From: JAJYKC01 sp035545735
GTDB lineage: Bacteria > Acidobacteriota > Terriglobia > Bryobacterales > Bryobacteraceae
Direction of reading: 5' to 3'
NCBI GenBank assembly: GCA_035545735.1
Contig: DASZXS010000061.1
Coordinates: 1-64,000 of the forward strand
DNA length: 64,000 nucleotides
Shown here: piece after piece, positions 56,900 to 64,000 of the stretch
Position numbering within the stretch: position 1 is the first letter of the stretch
How the letters are laid out: every line of letters starts with the position of its first letter
Notes under the pieces: generated by a model
What the model was told of the DNA's origin: nothing
Database searches by the model: none
The model's input: the letters and a program-made list of their open reading frames with translations, nothing else
Program-made: the position numbers and the translations under genes

Positions 56900-56967
56900 A
56901 CGGCTCCGTTTGTAAGATACCGCCGGAACATGAATCTCCGCTGAAGACCGCCAGCGCATCCGCGTGG

Positions 56968-56983
56968 TTTCATCTAATTTTCA
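56968..56983 (+). promoter_or_regulatory. Direct-repeat OmpR-type operator candidate
   Basis: TTTCA at 56968-56972 and again at 56979-56983 are spaced by exactly 11 bp start to start, the usual half-site spacing for OmpR/PhoB-family dimers, within the 111-bp divergent region between the regulator and the efflux operon. The half-sites are short, so this is suggestive only. Confidence 0.4.
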
Positions 56984-57010
56984 GCTTCGCCTGTTCTCCT
57001 ATCCTTTGGG

Positions 57011-58300
57011 ATGCGTTCCGGCCTTGTATTCCTTCTCCTTTCCGCCGCCCCGTCTTTTGGCCCTTTGCACGCGCAGGATGCGCGGGTCATAGACCTCAAC
57101 ACCGCGCTCGATCTGGCCCGAAAAAACAGCCCCGCGTTTCAATCGGCTGTCCTGTCCGCACAAATCGCGCACGAAGACCGGAGACAGGCCAAGGATTCAT
57201 TGCTCCCTTCTCTCAACTATCTCAATCAGTACATCCACACCCAGGGCGACGGCCTCCGCCCCTCGGGAGCGTTCATCTCAAACGACGGCGTGCATGTTTA
57301 CAACAGCCAGGGGGTGGTGCACGAAGAGCTTTCATTCGCCAAACGCGCCGGATACCTCCAAACGGTGGCCGCCGAATCCGCGGCGTTCGCAAAGCAGGAA
57401 ATCGCCGCCCGCGGCCTGGTCGCCACCGTTACCAGCAGCTATTATGCCCTCGTGCTGGCGGATCGCAAATCCGCAAACGCCCGTAAAACTCTCACCGAGG
57501 CCGAAGAGTTCGCGACTCTTACCAGCAGGCAGGAGCAAGGCGGCGAAGTGGCGCGAGCGGATGTCGTCAAGGCGCAGCTCACGGTGGAGCAGCGCCGCCG
57601 GGATCTCCAGGATGCCGAGCTTGCGGGCGAGAAAGCGCGCATCACGCTCGCGATTCTGCTTTTCCCGGATTACACCACACCCTTCCGCATCGTGGATGAT
57701 CTGGACCGGCCGCCGGACCTCGCCACGCTCCCCGAGGTCCGCGCGCTGGCCGCGCGAAATAACCCCACCATTCGCGCGGCCCAGGCTACTCTGCGCCAGG
57801 AGGACTATTCGGTTGCTTCCGCCCGCGCGGAGTACCTACCCACTCTCTCCTTCGATGTGTTTTATGGCATCAACGCCAACCAATTCGCCATCCATGCGCC
57901 GGATGGCGCGCGCAATCTGGCGTATTCGGCGCAGGGCTCCCTCATTATTCCGCTCTGGAATTGGGGCGCCACCCAAAGCCGCGTCCGGCAGGCCAAGCTA
58001 CGGCGCGAGCAGGCACGCCTCGATCTCACCCTCACGCAGCGCGAGCTACTCGCCAACCTGGACGCCGGCTATCGCGAGGCCGAATCCGCCCATCTGCAAC
58101 TGGCGTCTCTCCAGCACTCACTGGACCTCGCCGTCGAATCCTTGCGCTTGACGCTGCTTCGCTACCAGGCGGGCGAGGCCACCGCGCTGGAAGTCACCGA
58201 CGCGCAGTCCACGCTCGCGCAAGCGCGCAACGCGCACGACGACGGGCTCAGCCGCTACCGCCTTGCCCTTGCGGCCTTGCAGACTCTTACCGGAATCTAA
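57011..58300 (+). CDS. TolC-family outer-membrane efflux protein
   Basis: The outer-membrane channel of the tripartite pump. The 429-residue protein has a signal peptide (GLVFLLLSAAPSFGPLHA) and two tandem OEP domains with the alpha-barrel repeats: DLNTALDLARKNSPAFQSAVL, GLVATVTSSYYALVLADRK, then RAAQATLRQEDYSVASARAEYLPTLSFDVFYG and AVESLRLTLLRYQAGEATALEVTDAQSTLAQAR, where LRYQAGEATALEVTDAQ is the typical conserved block. It is followed after 3 nt by the membrane-fusion gene, so the operon order is TolC-MFP-RND. Confidence 0.94.
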   Translation: MRSGLVFLLLSAAPSFGPLHAQDARVIDLNTALDLARKNSPAFQSAVLSAQIAHEDRRQAKDSLLPSLNYLNQYIHTQGDGLRPSGAFISNDGVHVYNSQGVVHEELSFAKRAGYLQTVAAESAAFAKQEIAARGLVATVTSSYYALVLADRKSANARKTLTEAEEFATLTSRQEQGGEVARADVVKAQLTVEQRRRDLQDAELAGEKARITLAILLFPDYTTPFRIVDDLDRPPDLATLPEVRALAARNNPTIRAAQATLRQEDYSVASARAEYLPTLSFDVFYGINANQFAIHAPDGARNLAYSAQGSLIIPLWNWGATQSRVRQAKLRREQARLDLTLTQRELLANLDAGYREAESAHLQLASLQHSLDLAVESLRLTLLRYQAGEATALEVTDAQSTLAQARNAHDDGLSRYRLALAALQTLTGI

Positions 58301-58303
58301 GAC

Positions 58304-59551
58304 ATGACGCATCGCCCTTCGCTTTTGATCGCCGCCGTATGCTCGGCTCTGCTCGCGGGCTGCTCCGCTCCGGAGGAGAAGGACGCTGTTCCGGTGGCGC
58401 CCGTTCAGGTGGCCGTTGCGACGAAGCGGCCCATTCCACGCACCATCGCCGGCTCCGGCATTCTTTGGCCGAAGGACCAGGCCGCGATCGCCCCCAAAAT
58501 CAGCGCTCCGGTAAAGAAGTTCTACGTCAATCGCGGCGATCGCGTTCGAAGCGGGGAATTGCTGGCCGTTCTCGAAAACCGCGACCTGGAAGCAGCGGTC
58601 AGTGAAAACCAGAGCCTGGTGGAACAGGCCGATTCGGCTTACCGCAACACCGCCACCGGGTCTCTGCCGCAGGAAGTCGCCAAGGCTCAATCCGATGTTC
58701 ATGCCGCCCGCGAAGCGCTGGATGCCGCGCGCAAACTCTACGAAAGCCGGCAGGCTCTCCTAAAACAGGGCGCATTGGCGCGCCGCCAGGTGGACGAAGC
58801 GAACGTCGCCTTCACGCAGGCTCAGAGCCAGTACGACATTGCGCTGAAACAACTCCAAACCATACAAAACGTCGGACAGCAGGAGCAGATCCGGGCTGCC
58901 AAGGCGCAGCAGGAAGCCGCGCGGGCACGCTACAACGCCGCCAAGGCACAGCTTTCCTATTCCGAGATCCGCAGCCCGATCTCCGGTGTGGTTGCCGACC
59001 GCCCACTCTATGAAGGTGAAATGGCGTCCGGCGGTGCGGCCCTGATTACGGTGATGGACACTTCAAGTGTTATCGCCAAAGTCAACCTGACGCAGGATCA
59101 GGCTTCTTACCTAAAAATCGGTGATCCCGCGGAAATTCTCTCACCAGAAGGATCCTCCGCGGCCAAAGTCACGGTGATCAGTCCCGCGGTGAATGCCAAC
59201 AGCACTACGGTTGAGATTTGGGCGGAAGCCCCAAATCCGCGCTCGCTTCTCAAGCCCGGCGCGAACGTGCGCGTGATCTTCCAGGCGGGCTCTGTTCCCG
59301 ATGCCCTGGTGGTTCCCGAAAGCGCGCTTCTCTCTTCGAAGGAGGGCGAACTGACCGTTCTACTGGCCGGCACGGACGGCGTGGCGCACGAACGCCAGGT
59401 AGAAACCGGCATTCACGCGAACGGCGAAGTTCAGATCCTCAGCGGCATCAAACCGGGTGAGCAGGTAGTCACGCGAGGCGGTGTTGGGCTGGAGGATGGC
59501 GCCAAAATTCGGGTCACGGCGGACGCTCCAAAGGCGGATGGCAAGGAATGA
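58304..59551 (+). CDS. RND efflux periplasmic adaptor (MFP), lipoprotein
   Basis: The membrane-fusion protein linking pump to channel. The 415-residue protein starts with a lipoprotein signal (LLAGCSAP, lipobox LAGC), then a barrel-sandwich/lipoyl half (APKISAPVKKFYVNRGDRVRSGELLAVLENRD), an alpha-helical hairpin (about 100-190), the second lipoyl half (YSEIRSPISGVVADRPLYEGEMA), a beta-barrel, and a C-terminal membrane-proximal domain (EVQILSGIKPGEQVVTRGG). Its stop overlaps the pump start by 4 nt (ATGA). Confidence 0.95.
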   Translation: MTHRPSLLIAAVCSALLAGCSAPEEKDAVPVAPVQVAVATKRPIPRTIAGSGILWPKDQAAIAPKISAPVKKFYVNRGDRVRSGELLAVLENRDLEAAVSENQSLVEQADSAYRNTATGSLPQEVAKAQSDVHAAREALDAARKLYESRQALLKQGALARRQVDEANVAFTQAQSQYDIALKQLQTIQNVGQQEQIRAAKAQQEAARARYNAAKAQLSYSEIRSPISGVVADRPLYEGEMASGGAALITVMDTSSVIAKVNLTQDQASYLKIGDPAEILSPEGSSAAKVTVISPAVNANSTTVEIWAEAPNPRSLLKPGANVRVIFQAGSVPDALVVPESALLSSKEGELTVLLAGTDGVAHERQVETGIHANGEVQILSGIKPGEQVVTRGGVGLEDGAKIRVTADAPKADGKE

Positions 59552-62500
59552 ACGGCCCGCACTGGACCACACGCCACGCGAAGTCGATTCTGTTCGTCGT
59601 GGTGGCGCTCGCCGTGATCGGCTCATATTTCTCGTTTTCAGTACCGGTGGCCGTCTTCCCTTCCACCGATTTTCCCCGCATTCTTGTCGGCGCCGACAAT
59701 GGCGTCATGCCCATCGATCAGATGGAAGTTGTGATTACGCGCCCACTGGAAGACGCGCTTCGGTCTGTGCAGGGCTTGAATCTGGTTCAATCGGTCACCA
59801 GCCGGGGGTCAGCCGAAATCGACCTCTTCTTTGATTGGCGCGTCGATATGTACCGGACGTTGGAACTGGTCAATGCCGCGCTCGCACGCGTACAGTCCTC
59901 TCTCCCGCCTACCGTAAAGCTGAGCGCCAACCGGCTGACGTTTGCCGCGTTTCCCGTCGCCGGCTACAGCCTTACTTCGAATACCGTCCCACAGACACGG
60001 CTCTGGGAACTCGCAACCTACGATTTGAAACCACGCCTGAACCGGCTCCGCGGCGTCGCCTCGGTGATCGTGCAAGGCGGGCAGACGCCGGAATTCGAGG
60101 TTCAGCCCGAGCCGGCGAAACTGCTTCGCGCCTCAGTGACTATTCCCGATATTCTTGACTCCCTGCGGCGGAGCAATCTCGTCGATTCACCGGGATTGTT
60201 CCAACAAAACCATCAACTCGTCATGGCGCTGGTAAGCGGCCAGGCGCGCACCCCGGAGCAGATTTCCAACGTGATCGTGAAGACGACGGCCGCCGGATTG
60301 CCCGTCCGGATCGGAGACATTGCCCAGGTGAGCCCGTCGGTGATGCCGGTCTACACGCTGGTCACCGCGAATGGCCGCCCGGCCGTCCTTCTCAACATCA
60401 AACGGCAGCCCGACGGCAATACACTCGAAATCGGCCGCGCCGTTCACGCCGAAATTGCGAACTTGCGCGCCTCTCTTCCGCCCGGGGTCGAGATTGCTCC
60501 CTTCTACGACCAGTCCGACATCGTCAGCGATTCGATCACCAGCGTGCGGGACGCCATTGTCATCGGCATTATTCTCGCGTCGCTCATCATGGTCGCCTTT
60601 CTGCGCGACTGGGGAAGTTCGCTCGTGGCCGGTCTCGTCATCCCGGCGACCATCGCCCTGACCTTCCTCTTTTTGCGCGCGTTCGGCCAGACCTTCAACA
60701 TCATGACGCTGGGCGGCCTTGCCGCCGCCGTCGGACTGGTGATTGACGACGCCATCGTGGTGGTGGAGAACATTGTGCTCCATCGCGAAGGCGGGCAATC
60801 CCGCAGCGACTCCATTCGCAGCGCTATTCAGGAAATCACCCTGCCGATTGTCGGGTCCACGGTGACGCCTATCGTGGTGTTCATTCCCCTCATCGCCGTC
60901 AACGGCGTTACCGGAGTATTCTTTCGCGCCCTCGCCGTCACGGTGGCGATGGCGCTTCTTACGTCGCTTGCGCTGGCCCTCACCTGGACTCCAGCCTTGA
61001 GCCGTTTTCTGCTCCGCGGCAGCCGCCCCGCGCGAAAGGAACCCGTCATGGGCCGCATTCTCGCGTTCTACGAACGGGCGCTGCGCGCCGTGCCGAAGCA
61101 CCGCTGGTCCGCGGCCGTGGCGATGGCCGGCGTCGTCTGTCTTTCCATCGTCTGCTACCGTGCGTCGGGCTCCGATCTTTTGCCGTTCATGGACGAGGGC
61201 GGTTTTATTCTCGACTATCTTTCGCCCGCCGGAACCTCGCTCGACGAAACCAACCGGATGCTCAATCAAGTGGAAGCGATTCTGCGGCGCATTCCGGAAG
61301 TGGAATCCACCTCCCGGCGTACCGGACTGGAGCTGGGGCTGGCCGCGGTAACCGAGGCGAACCGCGGGGATTTCACGGTCCGTCTGAAACGCCGGCGCAG
61401 CCGGGGCGTCGACGAGATAATGGCCGACGTCCGGCATCGCGTGAATGAGGCTGTTCCGGCCCTCGATATCGAATTCGTTCAACTGCTTCAGGACATGATC
61501 GGGGACCTCACCAGCGCCCCGGAGCCCATCGTGATTAAACTCTTCGCACAGGATGCGGGCCTCCTTCGCGAGTGGGCCCCGAAGGTAGGCGACTCCATTC
61601 GGAAGGTTCATGGTGTCGTGGACGTTTTGGATGGAATCGAAAATACCATTAGCGGCCCCGCGGTCACATTTCAGGTCGACCCCGAAGCCGCCGCGCGGGC
61701 CGGCCTTACCGCCGAGGAGATTGAGCTGGACGCGTCCGCGATGCTCCAGGGCGAGCCGGCTCCGACGCCGGTCGTGCTTGGCGATCGCGCCTATACCATT
61801 CGCGTACGCTTCCCGGAGGCGGCGCGCGCGAGTTTCGACGATATTCGCAACACGATTCTGACCAGCTCCAGCGGGCGCACCATCACACTCGGCTCGGTGG
61901 CCACGCAGGTGAACGATCCCGGCCAGAATGAAGTCATTCGAGAGAATTTGCAGCGCGTGGCCCGGGTCACCGGGCGGCTGGAGGGAGTGAGCCTGGGCAC
62001 GGGGATCGCCAACGTGAAGCAAGCGCTGGCCAAGCTCGGCATCCCCCCCGCGATTCGCGTTGAGTTTGGCGGCGGCTACCAGGAACAGCAGCGAGCTTTC
62101 GGCGATTTGATTCTTGTCCTGATTCTCGCCGTGCTGCTTGTCTTCACTGTTCTGCTGTTTGAATTCGGCAGCTTCTCGGCGCCGGTTTCGATTCTCACTT
62201 CGGCTTTGCTCTCCACGTCCGGCGTATTTTTCGCGTTATTTCTCACTGGCGCCACCTTCAACATCTCCTCGTTCATGGGGCTGGTGATGGTGGTGGGCAT
62301 TGTCGCCAAGAACGGCATTCTGTTAATCGACGCGGACGGGAAATTCCGGCGCGAAGGCGCTGCGCCGATGGAAGCGATGATCCGCGCCGGTGAGCGCCGG
62401 TTGCGCCCTATCCTCATGACCGCCCTGGCCACAGTGGCTGGTATGCTTCCGCTGGCGCTCGGCTTCGGAGCAGGTGCGCAAATGCTGCAACCTCTGGCCA

Positions 62501-62586
62501 TCGCGGTGATCGGCGGAGTGCTGGCGTCACTGCCGCTCTCGCTGATCATTACTCCCACGGTTCACGCCAGCCTGCACCGCGCCTGA
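59548..62586 (+). CDS. RND efflux pump inner-membrane transporter
   Basis: A 1012-residue proton-driven RND pump with twelve predicted transmembrane helices in the usual 1+5 / 1+5 arrangement around two large periplasmic loops. The TM4 proton relay GLVIDDAIVVVEN has the double Asp of AcrB (HAE-1) pumps. Parts of the second loop (FMDEGGFILDYLSPAGTSLDETNRML; IPEVESTSRRTGLELG) are closer to CusA/CzcA-type heavy-metal pumps, but the metal-binding methionines of CusA are not evident. Substrate class is therefore open (organic toxicant or metal). The last 60 nt overlap the convergent methyltransferase gene. It is controlled most likely by the divergent two-component system. Confidence 0.95.
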   Translation: MNGPHWTTRHAKSILFVVVALAVIGSYFSFSVPVAVFPSTDFPRILVGADNGVMPIDQMEVVITRPLEDALRSVQGLNLVQSVTSRGSAEIDLFFDWRVDMYRTLELVNAALARVQSSLPPTVKLSANRLTFAAFPVAGYSLTSNTVPQTRLWELATYDLKPRLNRLRGVASVIVQGGQTPEFEVQPEPAKLLRASVTIPDILDSLRRSNLVDSPGLFQQNHQLVMALVSGQARTPEQISNVIVKTTAAGLPVRIGDIAQVSPSVMPVYTLVTANGRPAVLLNIKRQPDGNTLEIGRAVHAEIANLRASLPPGVEIAPFYDQSDIVSDSITSVRDAIVIGIILASLIMVAFLRDWGSSLVAGLVIPATIALTFLFLRAFGQTFNIMTLGGLAAAVGLVIDDAIVVVENIVLHREGGQSRSDSIRSAIQEITLPIVGSTVTPIVVFIPLIAVNGVTGVFFRALAVTVAMALLTSLALALTWTPALSRFLLRGSRPARKEPVMGRILAFYERALRAVPKHRWSAAVAMAGVVCLSIVCYRASGSDLLPFMDEGGFILDYLSPAGTSLDETNRMLNQVEAILRRIPEVESTSRRTGLELGLAAVTEANRGDFTVRLKRRRSRGVDEIMADVRHRVNEAVPALDIEFVQLLQDMIGDLTSAPEPIVIKLFAQDAGLLREWAPKVGDSIRKVHGVVDVLDGIENTISGPAVTFQVDPEAAARAGLTAEEIELDASAMLQGEPAPTPVVLGDRAYTIRVRFPEAARASFDDIRNTILTSSSGRTITLGSVATQVNDPGQNEVIRENLQRVARVTGRLEGVSLGTGIANVKQALAKLGIPPAIRVEFGGGYQEQQRAFGDLILVLILAVLLVFTVLLFEFGSFSAPVSILTSALLSTSGVFFALFLTGATFNISSFMGLVMVVGIVAKNGILLIDADGKFRREGAAPMEAMIRAGERRLRPILMTALATVAGMLPLALGFGAGAQMLQPLAIAVIGGVLASLPLSLIITPTVHASLHRA

Positions 62587-63231
62587 TTCGTTACGGCGAG
62601 CGAACACTCCCCACCAAAGGGCTTTCCCCATCGGCAGAGCTCTGTTTTCCTGCCGAACCATTTGGAATCCCTGCCGCTCCAGTATGCGTTGAAACTCACC
62701 AGGATCGATTAGCGCGAAGTCCCTCTTGAGCGTCTGCATCGTGGCGTAATTGGTGGACGCGACGCCCGGTTCAGCTGCGCTGGGCCGCTGCAGCACGACC
62801 GACAAGCGGCCGCCGGGCGCGACGAGTGAAAGGGCATTGGTCAGCGAAACACCCAGCCCGGCGTGTTCGAAGATCAACGCCGCGTGGACCAACGCCACAG
62901 GGGCCAGACGAAAGTCCGGATTCGCGAGGTCGCGGCAGTGGAGTTCGAGGCCGGGAAGTGTATCGAATCGCTGCCGAACCTCATCCAGATACCGCTGGTT
63001 GATATCCACGCCCACGATCTTCTTTGTGATCGCCTGGTCGATCTCTTCGAGACCGTTCCCCCCGGCTACGCCCAGAATGGCAACGCTCTCTGGTGGAGGG
63101 TGTTCCAGAGCACACCGGAAGAGTTCCGCCAGGGTGGTCAACTGCCGCACGCCGGCCGGCCCCATATGCCCTTCATAGTCTTCGAGGGGTATGGCGAGCC
63201 AGGGATTGGAGGGAACGAACGGATCTGACAT
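62527..63231 (-). CDS. Class I SAM-dependent methyltransferase
   Basis: A 234-residue Rossmann methyltransferase. SAM-binding motif I reads VAILGVAGGNGLEEI, motif II has the acidic residue in VGVDINQRYLDEV, then LELHCRDLANPDF and the post-motif VHAALIFEHAGLG, with GGRLSVVLQRPS as the last strand. Its substrate is not evident; the similarity to ubiquinone/menaquinone methyltransferases is only fold-level. It converges on the RND pump, overlapping it by 60 nt, which is more than usual; the end of the protein (NRGSNDQRERQ) is low-complexity. Confidence 0.88.
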   Translation of the reverse strand: MSDPFVPSNPWLAIPLEDYEGHMGPAGVRQLTTLAELFRCALEHPPPESVAILGVAGGNGLEEIDQAITKKIVGVDINQRYLDEVRQRFDTLPGLELHCRDLANPDFRLAPVALVHAALIFEHAGLGVSLTNALSLVAPGGRLSVVLQRPSAAEPGVASTNYATMQTLKRDFALIDPGEFQRILERQGFQMVRQENRALPMGKALWWGVFARRNESGAVQAGVNRGSNDQRERQ

Positions 63232-63276
63232 TCAGACACGGCGGGGACAGCAACTGGCCGTCCCCGCCTCGCTAAA

Positions 63277-64000
63277 CTAAACCCACCAGGCCGCGCCCGG
63301 CTTGTCTCGAATCACGATCGAGTTCAAGAAATTGGCCGCTTTCGTGAGCCCTTCGTCGGGAGACATCAGCGAATCTTCGTGCTCGATCGACAGCACGTAG
63401 TCGTAGTTGTACATCCGCAGCGTGGAGATGAATTCTTTCCACCAGCCATAGGCGTGTCCATAGCCTACCGTGCGGAAGATCCACGACCGGTTACGCTCGT
63501 CGGTGTATTTCTTCGTATCGAGCACGCCCGTCTTCGGCAGGTTCGTATCGTAGATTTGCGTATCCTTCGCATGCACGTGGAAAATCGAATCGCCCAGCAC
63601 GCGAATCGCTTTGATCGGGTCAATGCCCTGCCAGAACATGTGGCTCGGATCGTAATTCACGCCGACGTTCTTGCCGGCGATCGCGCGCAGCCGCAGCATG
63701 GTCTCCGGACTATAGGCGACAAATCCGGGATGCATCTCAATCGCGATCTTCACGCCGTGATCCGCGGCGAACTTGCCGTGCTTGGTCCAGTAGGGAGTGA
63801 CCTTCTTTTCCCACTGCCAGTCGAGCACATCCAGGTAATCCGGCGGCCACGGGCACGTTACCCAGTTCGGATACTTGGCGTTGTCGCTATCGCCGGGGCA
63901 GCCCGAAAAATCGATCACCACCGGCACGCCCAGCTTCTCCGCCAGACGAATCGTCTTGCGGCTGTTCTCCGCGTGCAGCTTGCCGATGGCCGGGTTCGGA
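63277..64000 (-). CDS. Sugar phosphate isomerase/epimerase, 5' end beyond right edge
   Basis: The C-terminal 240 residues of a xylose-isomerase-like TIM barrel (AP_endonuc_2 family), read on the minus strand and open to the right edge (the last in-window codons give NPAIGKLHAENSRKTIRLA). Metal-site blocks are visible: VKIAIEMHPG (Glu), VNYDPSHMFWQG (Asp and His), SIFHVHAKDT (His pair) and VLSIEHEDS (Glu). Members isomerise or epimerise sugars, inositols or related compounds, and many are uncharacterised; in Acidobacteria they are often in sugar-catabolic gene clusters with oxidoreductases. The start is not in the window. Confidence 0.9.
   Translation of the reverse strand, partial: PNPAIGKLHAENSRKTIRLAEKLGVPVVIDFSGCPGDSDNAKYPNWVTCPWPPDYLDVLDWQWEKKVTPYWTKHGKFAADHGVKIAIEMHPGFVAYSPETMLRLRAIAGKNVGVNYDPSHMFWQGIDPIKAIRVLGDSIFHVHAKDTQIYDTNLPKTGVLDTKKYTDERNRSWIFRTVGYGHAYGWWKEFISTLRMYNYDYVLSIEHEDSLMSPDEGLTKAANFLNSIVIRDKPGAAWWV

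Noticed and set aside
60187..62022. Long open frame (611 residues) on the minus strand
   Set aside because: Antisense to the RND pump gene, whose product is clearly a family member; the translation is His/Arg/Gly-rich noise.

Overview
This is a GC-rich (roughly 60%), densely coded bacterial chromosome segment with no rRNA, tRNA, CRISPR array, insertion sequence or prophage that I can see. The best lineage guess is Acidobacteriota, Bryobacterales/Solibacter-like. The reasons are an Oar-type TonB receptor with an N-terminal carboxypeptidase-regulatory domain, a subtilase ending in a TIGR03437-type (Solibacter) C-terminal domain, many Tat-like leaders on enzymes, and several Acidobacteria-style secreted proteins of unknown function. 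This is inferred from family content, not from a marker-gene tree.

Layout. 1-4.4 kb (-): a tightly overlapping run of polyprenyl synthetase (cut by the left edge), TatD-type nuclease, metG and larC. 4.6-7.8 kb (-): one large TonB-dependent receptor with its own terminator. 8.1-11.7 kb (+): a TldD/TldE protease pair (TldD carries a Tat leader) and yceH. 11.8-18.8 kb: a secreted proline/tyrosine-rich protein, an aldo/keto reductase, a lipocalin-like protein, and a carbohydrate group (GHL6-type glycosidase, SGNH esterase, SASA-type O-acetylesterase). 18.8-22.5 kb: a secreted unknown, then an NtrC-type two-component system behind a good sigma-54 promoter and a 9-bp-arm dyad. 22.8-27.6 kb (-): DUF423, SDR, topA and dprA. 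27.6-31.6 kb: a Dabb-like protein, fumarylacetoacetase coupled to an unknown gene, and a Tat-exported ManD-like enolase-superfamily enzyme. 31.7-38.5 kb: subtilase, phhA, a DsbA fusion, YbjQ, a purple acid phosphatase-like enzyme and DUF4342.

38.5-47.7 kb: a secreted unknown, an ECF sigma factor with a likely autoregulatory promoter, a DoxX-like plus small Cys protein pair, a beta-lactamase-like hydrolase, a DUF4412-like protein with a large KAPxV-repeat insertion, HPPD, a HisC-like aminotransferase, msrB and a frameshifted dinB. 47.7-54.8 kb (-): PQQ-like propeller, M49-like peptidase, TPR, atypical hfq, holB and amidase. 54.9-62.6 kb: an OmpR-type two-component system divergent from a complete TolC/MFP/RND efflux operon. 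62.5-64 kb (-): a methyltransferase and a sugar isomerase/epimerase cut by the right edge.

Metabolic theme: phenylalanine/tyrosine breakdown is spread over three loci (phhA; HisC-like aminotransferase + HPPD; fumarylacetoacetase + unknown partner). Homogentisate dioxygenase and maleylacetoacetate isomerase are not in the window. No obvious defence or other multigene novel system was found. The most original items are the repeat insertion inside the DUF4412-like domain, the unknown FAH-coupled gene, the Tat-leader TldD/TldE pair, the atypical Hfq, and predicted promoters for three regulators.
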